Source of the DNA: Novosphingobium album (ex Hu et al. 2023)
GTDB taxonomy: Bacteria > Pseudomonadota > Alphaproteobacteria > Sphingomonadales > Sphingomonadaceae
NCBI RefSeq assembly: GCF_022832385.1
Contig: NZ_JALHLE010000036.1
Coordinates: forward strand, 1 to 63,821
Reading direction: 5' to 3'
Length of the DNA stretch: 63,821 bases
Position numbers and translations under genes: made by a program. Each line of letters begins with the position of its first letter. The first letter of the stretch is position 1. The notes under the pieces are model-generated. The model saw only the letters and a list, made by a program, of their open reading frames with translations. It was not told the origin of the DNA and ran no database searches. Below are positions 26,245-34,536 of this stretch, piece after piece.

Positions 26245-27357
26245 TTGCCCGGCAGTTCCGCCGAGTCCCTGACCGACCGGGTCTATATCGAACAGGTTCG
26301 CAGTCTTTACCTGCATCTGTTACCGGCCGTGGCCATGTGGGCTGCGTTCGCGCTTACCTTCTGGCTGGCCTTTCGCCGCACGCCCGAACCTGGCTGGCTT
26401 CTGCTGGGTGTAGCGGGCCTGGCGGCAAGCTCGCTGCGCATCGGCCTGACCATAATTTTCCGTGACATGGCGCTGACCGGAGCCCTTGATCGCCCAAAGG
26501 CCCGGCGGCTGGAGATCATCTTCGCGCTACCCTACTTCGTCTTTGCTCTGGTTCTGGGCCTTCTGGGCGCGCTTATCTTCCGCTCTCCCGTGCCGGAAAT
26601 TCACATGCTGACGATTTGCGTCATCGTGGGCTATTGCGCCGGCACCGCAACCAGTTGCGGCCTGAGGCCCCGGCTGGCCATAGCCAGCATGCTCGCCGCA
26701 GTCGGGCCGCCTATCCTCGTTTCCGTGTTCATTCCCGATCCCGCCTATCTTGCTATGGCCTTCATCGCGACGTCCTTCGTGTTGGGGGGAGCGCGCTCGA
26801 TTCTGGTACGCTTTGAGGTCGCCAAGGCGGAAATCGCCAGACGCATGGTGTCGATTTCGCTCGCCCGGCGCGATGTTCTGACCACCCTGCCCAACCGGCT
26901 GGCGCTGCAGGAGTATTTCGACGAAAATGCGGTCCTGATTTCACCCCACCGGCCGATCGCGGTCCACTATCTCGATCTCGACGGGTTCAAACCTGTGAAC
27001 GATCGGTATGGCCATGCGACCGGCGACGCATTGCTGCTCGCCATAGCCGACCGTTTGCGCGGTGCCATCCGCAGCGGAGACCTCGTTGCCCGCATCGGCG
27101 GCGACGAGTTCGCAATCATCCAGTTCAGCCTTCACCATGCTGACGAAGCTGCCTTGCTCGTCAGGCGGATCATCGCCGCCATCGAGCAGCCGTTCATCGT
27201 TGAGGGCCACAGCCTCACCATATCGGCAAGTATCGGCACAGTGGTCAGTCACGACCGGCACCAGCCACTGGAGTCGCTCCTGAAAGCGGCGGACGCCAGA
27301 CTCTACGAACTCAAGCAGGCTCGCCGGCATTCCATTATGTTCGCCATGATTGCGTGA
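26245..27357 (+). CDS. Membrane diguanylate cyclase (GGDEF)
   Basis: The 370-residue protein makes cyclic di-GMP from two GTP. Six hydrophobic segments fill residues about 20-185, followed by a GGDEF domain (about 205-365). The active site GGDEF is intact, and an inhibitory I-site RSGD stands exactly five residues before it, so product inhibition is expected. The start is TTG at 26245 with GAGG nine bases upstream; no better start covers the first membrane helix. Ugd ends 196 bases earlier; co-transcription is possible and would link surface polysaccharide to c-di-GMP, but it is not shown. Confidence 0.9.
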   Translation: MPGSSAESLTDRVYIEQVRSLYLHLLPAVAMWAAFALTFWLAFRRTPEPGWLLLGVAGLAASSLRIGLTIIFRDMALTGALDRPKARRLEIIFALPYFVFALVLGLLGALIFRSPVPEIHMLTICVIVGYCAGTATSCGLRPRLAIASMLAAVGPPILVSVFIPDPAYLAMAFIATSFVLGGARSILVRFEVAKAEIARRMVSISLARRDVLTTLPNRLALQEYFDENAVLISPHRPIAVHYLDLDGFKPVNDRYGHATGDALLLAIADRLRGAIRSGDLVARIGGDEFAIIQFSLHHADEAALLVRRIIAAIEQPFIVEGHSLTISASIGTVVSHDRHQPLESLLKAADARLYELKQARRHSIMFAMIA

Positions 27358-27420
27358 AATTCAGGAGAGATGGCTTGCGGGAGTCAGGGATGACCGCCTG
27401 GGACTACCACTCGTCCTTGA

Positions 27421-27639
27421 CTACGTCCGTGGGGCCCGTGGGACTTCCTGGCGAATGTCGCACTCGGCAAGCATGCCTTCCTCCAGCGCAAAATGAGCGG
27501 CCTGCAGCGCCGTTGCAGCATGCACGGCCGGGAATGTGAGACCGAGCCGATCGTAGAGAGAGACGACCTGGTCCAGGACCACTATCGATGCACGAAGCGC
27601 GTCCTCCGGGGAATTCGCATTTGAGAACATGAACCCCAC
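27421..27639 (-). CDS. Small hypothetical protein
   Basis: The 72-residue product is mainly helical by eye (EDALRASIVVLDQVVSLYDRLG, then PAVHAATALQAAHFALEEG) and has no signal peptide, membrane segment or known motif. The start is GTG at 27639 with AGGGAA just upstream; ATG at 27630 is an alternative. It converges on the diguanylate cyclase and diverges from the winged-helix regulator. G+C is normal here, unlike the AT-rich DNA that follows. I do not recognise a family. Confidence 0.5.
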   Translation of the reverse strand: MGFMFSNANSPEDALRASIVVLDQVVSLYDRLGLTFPAVHAATALQAAHFALEEGMLAECDIRQEVPRAPRT

Positions 27640-27835
27640 TTCCCTGTGAATCGAAAATCTTGTCTGGCTTCGACTTAGCGCACTACGGACAAGAGCCTAA
27701 CGGATTTCCCTAAAGAGCTCCGGAAACATACCACCGGCAATCGTTTGCGCAGGACGAGCAAATAAATTTTAATTCCAAAACGGATCAAACTCGGCTTATT
27801 ATCGGCACAGCGATCAGGTCGCGCGAGGGGCGCAA

Positions 27836-28282
27836 ATGAACAGAAAAATGCCAGCCGAAGAGCTGCACACCGATCTGCCCAAGAAATTGGCAGAAATTGA
27901 TCCGTCAATCACGACAGAATATCTAGAGAATATTACATTAAATAAAGAGCGAAATATAAAAAAAATCGCTCGGAAAATTTACAATATAAGACAGAAGAGA
28001 GGAATTTTTTTTAGAAAAAATCTATTCGGAGACCCTGCCTGGGACATTATCCTTGACCTTTACATAGCCGAAGAGGACGAGAAGGAAATTTCCATAACCA
28101 GTGCATGTGTCGCCGCAGGCGTTCCGACTTCAACTGGACTGCGCTGGATCACCATTCTGATCCAAAATGGATATGTCGATCGGCACGACGACCCGGCGGA
28201 CGCGAGACGATCGTACCTCCGGCTGACCGCCACCGCCCGCGATTCCCTGGAAGCTCTTCTGAGCCAGTTCAGCGAAGACTGA
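27836..28282 (+). CDS. MarR-like winged-helix regulator, AT-rich 5' half
   Basis: The 148-residue protein has a winged helix in its C-terminal half: DPAWDIILDLYIAE, then the recognition region ACVAAGVPTSTGLRWITILIQNGYV, and the wing DPADARRSYLRLT. The N-terminal half is basic and Lys-rich, with no domain I recognise. AGGGGC lies six bases before the ATG. By count, 27901-28020 is 27% G+C while 28201-28260 is 67%, so the 5' half is compositionally foreign. This may be a fusion of an imported or relaxed segment to a resident DNA-binding domain. It precedes the LysR gene but is separated by that gene's operator. Confidence 0.75.
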   Translation: MNRKMPAEELHTDLPKKLAEIDPSITTEYLENITLNKERNIKKIARKIYNIRQKRGIFFRKNLFGDPAWDIILDLYIAEEDEKEISITSACVAAGVPTSTGLRWITILIQNGYVDRHDDPADARRSYLRLTATARDSLEALLSQFSED

Positions 28283-28324
28283 TCCAGCCCGACGCCGGGA
28301 CACCGGAGCATGTTCCCTTTCCGC

Positions 28325-28357
28325 GCCATATTGATAGAATTCATCTATCAATATGGC
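28325..28357. promoter_or_regulatory. LysR operator 1, 14-base perfect dyad
   Basis: Arms GCCATATTGATAGA and TCTATCAATATGGC flank ATTCA. The core is TTGAT-N11-ATCAA, the T-N11-A form bound by LysR-type proteins. It ends 19 bases before the chosen LysR start, as expected for autoregulation. Confidence 0.8.
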
Positions 28358-28376
28358 ATCCGAACGCAGACAGGAC

Positions 28377-29273
28377 ATGCAACTCAGAGCCCTGCGCTAT
28401 TTCGTAACTCTCGCACGCGAACAACACTTTGCCCTGGCTGCAGAAGCCTGCGGTGTGACGCAGCCCACGCTGTCTTCGGCGATTGCCTCGCTCGAATCTC
28501 AGCTCGGCAAACGCCTCGTCGAACGGGACCGGCGCTTTATCGGCCTCACGCAGGAAGGGCGAGCCATGTTGCCCTGGGCCCAGCAACTGCTCGCGGCGCA
28601 CGAGAGCATGGTCCATGCCGTGGACGCGCTCGACGGGCCGCTGCATGGAGAATTCCGGCTCGGCGTCATCCCGGCGGCGGCGCCTGAAACCGGCCGTTTC
28701 ACAGAAGCGCTGCTGCACACCCACCCCGGCATGACGATCTCGGTCCGTTCGCAGACCTCGCGCGAGATCGTGCGCAGCATCGAGGCCTTCGAGATCGATG
28801 CCGGCATCACCTATCTCGACCACGAAAGCCCATCCAGCGTGATCAGCGTGCCGCTCTACGCGGAGACTTATGTCTTCGTCATGGCCCGCGGGAACAAGCC
28901 GCCACCGACAGGGCAGATGAGCTGGCAGGAGGCGGGACACTATCCGCTGTGCCTGCTCCATCAGGGCATGCAGAACCGGCGGATTCTAGACGGGCTGATG
29001 CGCGATTCCGGCGTAGCGGCCACACCGCGCGCCACCGCGGACAGCTATGTCGCCCTGCTCGCCATGGTCCGCTCCGGCGGTCTCGCGACGGTAATGCCGG
29101 AACGCTACACCGGCCTGATAAAGGGCGCGGACTGGGCCAGCGTGCACCCGCTCGCGATGGAAACGCCGGTCAGCCGCATCGGCCTGATCGTCGGCGACCG
29201 GGCGCCGCTGGATCCGGTGGCCGCTGCCGCGCTGGGATGCGCCCGCACGATAGCGGAACTGCCCTTTGATTGA
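28377..29273 (+). CDS. LysR-family regulator of the formate dehydrogenase operon
   Basis: The 298-residue regulator has an N-terminal winged helix (residues 1-60, YFVTLAREQHFALAAEACGVTQPTLSSAI in outline) and a substrate-binding domain of the CysB type. ATG at 28377 (MQLRALRYF) has AGGA upstream. An in-frame ATG at 28353 lies inside the operator dyad and is less likely. The gene is followed by fdsG after 80 bases, with a second matching operator between. It probably controls fds genes in response to formate or a related small acid, as FdsR-type regulators do in other bacteria. The ligand is not readable here. Confidence 0.88.
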   Translation: MQLRALRYFVTLAREQHFALAAEACGVTQPTLSSAIASLESQLGKRLVERDRRFIGLTQEGRAMLPWAQQLLAAHESMVHAVDALDGPLHGEFRLGVIPAAAPETGRFTEALLHTHPGMTISVRSQTSREIVRSIEAFEIDAGITYLDHESPSSVISVPLYAETYVFVMARGNKPPPTGQMSWQEAGHYPLCLLHQGMQNRRILDGLMRDSGVAATPRATADSYVALLAMVRSGGLATVMPERYTGLIKGADWASVHPLAMETPVSRIGLIVGDRAPLDPVAAAALGCARTIAELPFD

Positions 29274-29303
29274 TTACTTCTATCAGGCATCACTCTAATC
29301 AAT
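29266..29303. promoter_or_regulatory. LysR operator 2 in front of fdsG
   Basis: The 21 bases at 29266-29286 match the core of operator 1 at 16 positions, including TTGAT-N11-ATCA. An additional ATTGATTA/TAATCAAT pair (29269-29276, 29296-29303) may form a second, activation-type subsite. It overlaps the LysR stop codon and lies 50-88 bases before the fdsG ATG. Confidence 0.7.
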
Positions 29304-29353
29304 TTGACCGCCCCCGTGCGATGCCGCAGCGTGGCCGCAAAGAGAAGAGCGCC

Positions 29354-29818
29354 ATGACCGATATTGCTGCAATCCAGACCCTGATCGACGGGGCCGTGCA
29401 TCGCGATGCGCGCGGCGCCCTGCTTCCGCTGCTGCACGAATTGCAGGAGGAGTTTGGCTATATCGATCCGGCCGCCGTGCCGCTGATCGCTTCCGCCCTC
29501 AACCTCAGCCGCGCCGAAGTGCACGGGGTCATCAGCTTCTATCCCGAATTGCGCACCGAGGCCCCTGCCCGTCATGTGATAAAGCTGTGCCGCGCCGAAA
29601 GCTGCCAGGCGCGCGGCGGCGCGGCGATCGAGGCTGCGATGGCACAGCACCTCGGCGTTGCCATGGGTCATGCCCGCAAGGACGGGCAGGTGGCGCTGGA
29701 GCCGGTCTATTGCCTCGGCCTCTGCGCGATCGGCCCCAATGCGCTCGTCGACGGCCGTCCGGTGGCGCGCATCGACGGCGAGGCCGTCACCCGGATCAGC
29801 GCCGAGGTGGAAGCATGA
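29354..29818 (+). CDS. fdsG: NAD-dependent formate dehydrogenase, gamma subunit
   Basis: The subunit carries a 2Fe-2S cluster in the diaphorase part of the soluble molybdenum formate dehydrogenase and is homologous to NuoE. The protein has 154 residues, normal for the family. Four cluster cysteines are seen in LCRAESC and, about 40 residues later, YCLGLC. Helical N-terminal features (LLHELQEEFGYI, GVISFYPEL) match NuoE. GAAGAG lies before the ATG. It overlaps fdsB by four bases. Confidence 0.93.
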   Translation: MTDIAAIQTLIDGAVHRDARGALLPLLHELQEEFGYIDPAAVPLIASALNLSRAEVHGVISFYPELRTEAPARHVIKLCRAESCQARGGAAIEAAMAQHLGVAMGHARKDGQVALEPVYCLGLCAIGPNALVDGRPVARIDGEAVTRISAEVEA

Positions 29819-31368
29819 CCCGCATCTTCATCAGCAAGGACATGGCCTCGGTCGCGCTCGGTGCGGATCAGGTGGCGGACGCCTTTCGGCAGGCGGACTG
29901 CGAGGTAGTCCGCACCGGATCGCGCGGCCTCTTCACCATCGAGCCACTGGTCGAGGTAGAGACGTCTTCCGGACGCGTTGCCTATGGCCCGGTTGGCCCC
30001 GAAGACGTTGCCAAAGTGCTCGACGGCAGCCACCCGAACTGCATCGGCAGGATCGAGGAGCACCCGTTCTTTTCTGGCCAGCAGCGTTTCACCTTTGCCC
30101 GCTGCGGCGTGATCGATCCGCTCAGCATAAGTGACTACGCGGAAAACGGCGGGTGGAAAGGGCTGGAAGCGGCCTACGCCCTCTCCCCGCAGCAAGTCGT
30201 GGACGCGGTCAAAGCCTCGGGCCTGCGCGGCCGGGGCGGGGCGGGGTTTCCTACCGGGATCAAGTGGCAGACCGTGCTCGACACCGAGGCGGACGAGAAA
30301 TTCATCGTCTGCAATGCCGACGAGGGCGACAGCGGCACTTTCGCCGACCGCATGCTGATGGAAGGCGATCCGTTCCACCTGATCGAAGGCATGGCGATCG
30401 CGGGGCACGCCGTGGGCGCGCGCCACGGCTATATCTATATCCGCAGCGAATATACCTTCGCGGTCAAGACCATGCGCGAAGCCATCGCCCGCTCGGCCGG
30501 AAAGATCGCGCCCTTCACGCTGGAAGTGCGCGTGGGCGCTGGCTCCTACGTCTGCGGCGAGGAAACCTCGCTGCTTGAATCCATCGAGGGCAAACGCGGC
30601 GAAGTGCGTGCCAAGCCGCCGCTGCCCGCAATCGAGGGCCTGTGGGGCCAGCCCACGGTCATCAACAACGTGCTCAGCCTCTCGGCGGTGCCCTTCATCC
30701 TGTCCGAAGGACCGCAGGCCTATGCCGATGTCGGCTTCGGCCGCTCGCGCGGGACCATGCCGATCCAGATCGCGGGGAACGTGAAGAACGGCGGGCTTTA
30801 CGAGATCGGCTTCGGCGTGACGCTGGGCGAACTGGTCAGCCAGATCGGCGGCGGTACTGCCAGCGGCCGCCCGGTGCGCGCGGTGCAGGTCGGCGGGCCC
30901 CTGGGCGCTTATTTCCCGCCCTCGATGTTCCACCTGCCGTTCGACTATGAGGCTTTCGCCGAGGCGGGTGGGCTCATCGGCCATGCCGGGATCACCGTGT
31001 TCGACGACACCGTGGACATGGCGAAGATGGCGCGCTTCGCCATGGAATTCTGTGCGGCGGAAAGCTGCGGCAAGTGCACGCCCTGCCGCATCGGCTCGAC
31101 GCGCGGCACTGAACTGATCGACCGTATCGTCGCCAAGGCCCCGCGCACGGCGGACATGCTCGAAACGCTGCCGCAAATGCGCAACGCCCGAACTATTGCA
31201 CGCACCCACGACGAGGAAATCGAGCTGCTGCGCGACCTCTGCGACACCATGAAACACGGCTCGCTCTGCGCGCTGGGCGGCTTCACACCCTACCCGGTGC
31301 TGAGCGCGCTTGATCATTTCCCCGAAGACTTCGGCAGCACGCCCGCGCTGACCGAGGCGGCGGAGTAA
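29815..31368 (+). CDS. fdsB: NAD-dependent formate dehydrogenase, beta subunit
   Basis: This flavoprotein subunit binds FMN, NAD and a 4Fe-4S cluster and passes electrons from the gamma and alpha subunits to NAD. It has 517 residues: an N-terminal NuoE/thioredoxin-like part of about 100 residues, then a NuoF core. GRGGAGFPTGIKW and CGEETSLLESIEGKRG mark the FMN/NADH sites, and CAAESCGKCTPCRIG the 4Fe-4S site. ATG at 29815 overlaps the fdsG stop (ATGA); longer frames upstream are only the fdsG sequence in another frame. Confidence 0.95.
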   Translation: MTRIFISKDMASVALGADQVADAFRQADCEVVRTGSRGLFTIEPLVEVETSSGRVAYGPVGPEDVAKVLDGSHPNCIGRIEEHPFFSGQQRFTFARCGVIDPLSISDYAENGGWKGLEAAYALSPQQVVDAVKASGLRGRGGAGFPTGIKWQTVLDTEADEKFIVCNADEGDSGTFADRMLMEGDPFHLIEGMAIAGHAVGARHGYIYIRSEYTFAVKTMREAIARSAGKIAPFTLEVRVGAGSYVCGEETSLLESIEGKRGEVRAKPPLPAIEGLWGQPTVINNVLSLSAVPFILSEGPQAYADVGFGRSRGTMPIQIAGNVKNGGLYEIGFGVTLGELVSQIGGGTASGRPVRAVQVGGPLGAYFPPSMFHLPFDYEAFAEAGGLIGHAGITVFDDTVDMAKMARFAMEFCAAESCGKCTPCRIGSTRGTELIDRIVAKAPRTADMLETLPQMRNARTIARTHDEEIELLRDLCDTMKHGSLCALGGFTPYPVLSALDHFPEDFGSTPALTEAAE

Positions 31369-31374
31369 CGCGAC

Positions 31375-34215
31375 ATGACATTCACCCGCGAAAAGGATTT
31401 CGGAACGCCGGAAAAGCACGGCGAGACCGTATCGCTCACCATCGACGGCCAGCAGGTTTCGGTCCCCGCCGGGACCTCGATCATGCGCGCGGCGGCCATG
31501 GTCGACACCGCGATCCCCAAGCTCTGCGCCACCGACAGCCTCGAAAGCTTCGGCTCATGCCGCATGTGCCTCGTCGAGATCGACGGGCGCAGGGGCTATC
31601 CCGCCTCCTGCACCACCCCGGTCGCGCCGGACATGGTCGTGCGCACAGAGACCGACAAGCTGCGCAAGCTGCGGCGCGGGGTGATGGAGCTCTATATCTC
31701 CGACCACCCGCTCGACTGCCTGACCTGCTCGGCCAACGGCGACTGCGAGTTGCAGGACGTGGCGGGTTCGGTGGGCCTGCGCGATGTGCGCTTCGGCTAT
31801 GAGGGCGCCAGCCACCTCGAAGGCTGCAAGGACGAGAGCAACCCCTACTTCACCTTCGATCCGGCCAAGTGCATCGTCTGCTCGCGCTGCGTGCGCGCCT
31901 GCGACGAGGTGCAGGGCACGCTGGCGCTCACGGTGGACGGGCGCGGCTTTGCCAGCAAGATTGCGGCAAGCCAGGACGAAGGCTTCCTCGCCTCCGAATG
32001 CGTCTCCTGCGGGGCCTGCGTGCAGGCCTGCCCGACCTCGGCGCTGATCGAGAATACCGTCATCGAAAAGGGCACGCCGGACAAGTCCGTCGTTACCACC
32101 TGCGCCTATTGCGGCGTGGGCTGCACCTTCCGCGCAGAAATGCGCGGCGAGGATCTGGTGCGCATGGTTCCGTGGAAAGAAGGCAAGGCCAACCATGGCC
32201 ATTCCTGCGTGAAGGGCCGCTTCGCCTGGGGCTATGCCCAGCACCGCGACCGCATTCTCAATCCGATGGTGCGGAGCTCGGTGGACGAGCCCTGGCGCGA
32301 GGTTTCGTGGGACGAGGCTATCGCCCACGTCGCTTCCGAATTCCGCCGCATCCAGAGCAGCTACGGCACCCGCGCCATCGGCGGCATCACCTCCAGCCGC
32401 TGCACCAACGAGGAGACCTTCCTCGTCCAGAAGCTGATCCGGCAGGGCTTCGGCAACAACAATGTCGATACCTGCGCGCGCGTCTGCCACTCGCCGACCG
32501 GCTATGGCCTCAAGACCACCTTCGGCACCTCTGCGGGCACCCAGGACTTCGACAGCGTCGAGCAGGCCGATGTCGTCCTTGTCATCGGCGCCAACCCCAC
32601 TGACGGCCACCCCGTCTTCGGCAGCCGCCTGAAGAAGCGCCTGCGTGAAGGGGCAAAGCTGATCGTCGTCGATCCACGTCGCATCGACCTCGTGCGATCG
32701 CCGCATATCGAGGCGGCGCACCACCTGCCGCTGCGCCCCGGCACCAATGTCGCGCTGCTGACCGCCATGGCGCATGTCATCGTGACCGAGGGGCTGGTGG
32801 ACGAGACCTATGTCCGCGAGCGCTGCGACGGCGAGGCCTATGCCGAATGGGCTGCTTTCGCCTCCGATCCCGCCCGCTCACCCGAAGCGATCGAGGATCT
32901 CACCGGCATTCCCGCCGCCGACGTGCGCGCCGCTGCCCGGCTCTATGCCACCGGCGGCAACGGGGCGATCTATTACGGCCTCGGCGTGACGGAGCATTCG
33001 CAGGGCTCGTCCACCGTCATGGCCATTGCCAACCTTGCCATGGCGACGGGCAATGTCGGCAAGCCCGGCGCGGGCGTGAACCCGCTGCGCGGGCAGAACA
33101 ATGTGCAGGGCTCATGCGACATGGGCAGCTTCCCGCACGAGCTGCCGGGCTACCGCCATGTCTCCGACAGCGCCACGCGCGCGCTGTTCGAGGCGGACTG
33201 GGGCACAGTGCTCGATGCCGAGCCGGGCCTGCGCATCCCCAACATGCTCGATGCCGCGACCGACGGCACCTTCAAGGGCATTTTCATCCAGGGCGAGGAC
33301 ATTCTCCAGTCCGATCCCAACACCAAGCACGTTGCGGCAGGACTCGCGGCAATGGAATGCGTCGTCGTGCAGGACCTGTTCCTCAACGAGACCGCCAATT
33401 ACGCGCACGTCTTCCTGCCGGGTTCGACATTCCTTGAGAAGGACGGAACCTTCACCAATGCCGAACGCCGCATCCAGCGCGTGCGCAAGGTGATGGAGCC
33501 GAAGAACGGCTATGCGGATTGGGAAGTGGTCCAACTCGTGGCCAACGCCATGGGGCTGGACTGGACTTATACCCACCCCTCGCAGGTCATGGACGAGATC
33601 GCGCGGCTTACGCCGACCTTCGCGGGCGTGAACTACGATGTGCTGGATGAGCGCGGCTCGGTGCAGTGGCCGATGAACGCCGCCGCTCCCGAGGGCACGC
33701 CCACCATGCACATCGATCACTTCGTGCGCGGCAAGGGCCTGTTCGTCGTGACCGACTACGTGCCGACCGACGAGCGCACCGGCCCGCGCTTCCCGCTGCT
33801 GCTCACCACCGGGCGCATTCTCAGCCAGTACAATGTCGGCGCGCAGACAAGGCGCACGCCGAACGAGGCCTGGCACGCGGAGGACCGTCTGGAAATTCAC
33901 CCGCACGATGCTGAAAACCGGGGCGTGCGGGACGGCGACTGGGTCTCACTCCGCTCCCGCGCGGGCGAGACCACCTTGCGCGCGCTCATTACCGACCGGG
34001 TGGCACCGGGCGTCGTCTACACGACCTTCCACCACCCGGACACGCAGGCCAACGTCATCACCACCGACTTTTCGGACTGGGCCACCAATTGCCCCGAGTA
34101 CAAGGTGACGGCAGTGCAGGTTGCGCCCTCGAACGGGCCTTCCGAGTGGCAACAGAGCTACCGCGCGCAAGCCGAGCAGAGCCGCCGCATCGAACCGGCA
34201 GAACCCGCGGAGTGA
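31375..34215 (+). CDS. fdsA: NAD-dependent formate dehydrogenase, alpha (molybdenum) subunit
   Basis: The catalytic subunit oxidises formate to CO2 at a bis-MGD molybdenum centre. At 946 residues it has an NuoG-like N-terminus: a 2Fe-2S site (CATDSLESFGSCRMC), a His/Cys cluster (LDCLTCSANGDC), and two 4Fe-4S sites (CIVCSRCVRAC, CVSCGACVQAC). A further cluster (CAYCGVGC) precedes the molybdopterin domain. The active site is cysteine type (NVDTCARVCHSPTGYG near residue 365), not selenocysteine. A C-terminal MGD-binding domain contains GRILSQYNVGAQTRR. GGAG lies before the ATG, six bases after fdsB. Confidence 0.97.
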   Translation: MTFTREKDFGTPEKHGETVSLTIDGQQVSVPAGTSIMRAAAMVDTAIPKLCATDSLESFGSCRMCLVEIDGRRGYPASCTTPVAPDMVVRTETDKLRKLRRGVMELYISDHPLDCLTCSANGDCELQDVAGSVGLRDVRFGYEGASHLEGCKDESNPYFTFDPAKCIVCSRCVRACDEVQGTLALTVDGRGFASKIAASQDEGFLASECVSCGACVQACPTSALIENTVIEKGTPDKSVVTTCAYCGVGCTFRAEMRGEDLVRMVPWKEGKANHGHSCVKGRFAWGYAQHRDRILNPMVRSSVDEPWREVSWDEAIAHVASEFRRIQSSYGTRAIGGITSSRCTNEETFLVQKLIRQGFGNNNVDTCARVCHSPTGYGLKTTFGTSAGTQDFDSVEQADVVLVIGANPTDGHPVFGSRLKKRLREGAKLIVVDPRRIDLVRSPHIEAAHHLPLRPGTNVALLTAMAHVIVTEGLVDETYVRERCDGEAYAEWAAFASDPARSPEAIEDLTGIPAADVRAAARLYATGGNGAIYYGLGVTEHSQGSSTVMAIANLAMATGNVGKPGAGVNPLRGQNNVQGSCDMGSFPHELPGYRHVSDSATRALFEADWGTVLDAEPGLRIPNMLDAATDGTFKGIFIQGEDILQSDPNTKHVAAGLAAMECVVVQDLFLNETANYAHVFLPGSTFLEKDGTFTNAERRIQRVRKVMEPKNGYADWEVVQLVANAMGLDWTYTHPSQVMDEIARLTPTFAGVNYDVLDERGSVQWPMNAAAPEGTPTMHIDHFVRGKGLFVVTDYVPTDERTGPRFPLLLTTGRILSQYNVGAQTRRTPNEAWHAEDRLEIHPHDAENRGVRDGDWVSLRSRAGETTLRALITDRVAPGVVYTTFHHPDTQANVITTDFSDWATNCPEYKVTAVQVAPSNGPSEWQQSYRAQAEQSRRIEPAEPAE

Positions 34216-34222
34216 TGGCACG

Positions 34223-34453
34223 ATGACGAGCACCGACGAGCGCCTCGCCTACATGGCCGCACAGATCCTGCGCAACTTCGCCGTGAAAGGGCAGAAGGCG
34301 GCCATAGAGGCCGCCACCGACCACATCGTACAGTTCTGGGACCCGGGCATGAAAGCGCGCGCCAGCGCCATGCTCGGGGATGCCGGTACCGATCTGTCCG
34401 AAGACGTGCGCGCTGTGTTCGAACGGCTACGGCAGGAACAGCCCGCACGCTAG
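34223..34453 (+). CDS. fdsD: Formate dehydrogenase delta subunit
   Basis: The 76-residue subunit stabilises or helps mature the FdsABG complex. Family features are an N-terminal RLAYMAAQILRNFA helix and HIVQFWDPGMKARA in the middle. It starts seven bases after the fdsA stop. In many proteobacteria fdsC, an FdhD-like sulfurtransferase needed to sulfurate the cofactor, lies between fdsA and fdsD; it is absent here and must be elsewhere if the enzyme is active. Confidence 0.93.
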   Translation: MTSTDERLAYMAAQILRNFAVKGQKAAIEAATDHIVQFWDPGMKARASAMLGDAGTDLSEDVRAVFERLRQEQPAR

Positions 34454-34536
34454 CGCCTGCTCCTTGCGCCAGGGAGGGTTGCCGGCCGCCCCAGTATTAC
34501 ACTTGCGAATTTTGATATTAAACATACGCTGAGCGG

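Noticed and set aside
29587..29814. Long N-terminal extension of fdsB
   Set aside because: It is fdsG read in another frame; the true ATG at 29815 overlaps the fdsG stop in normal operon style.
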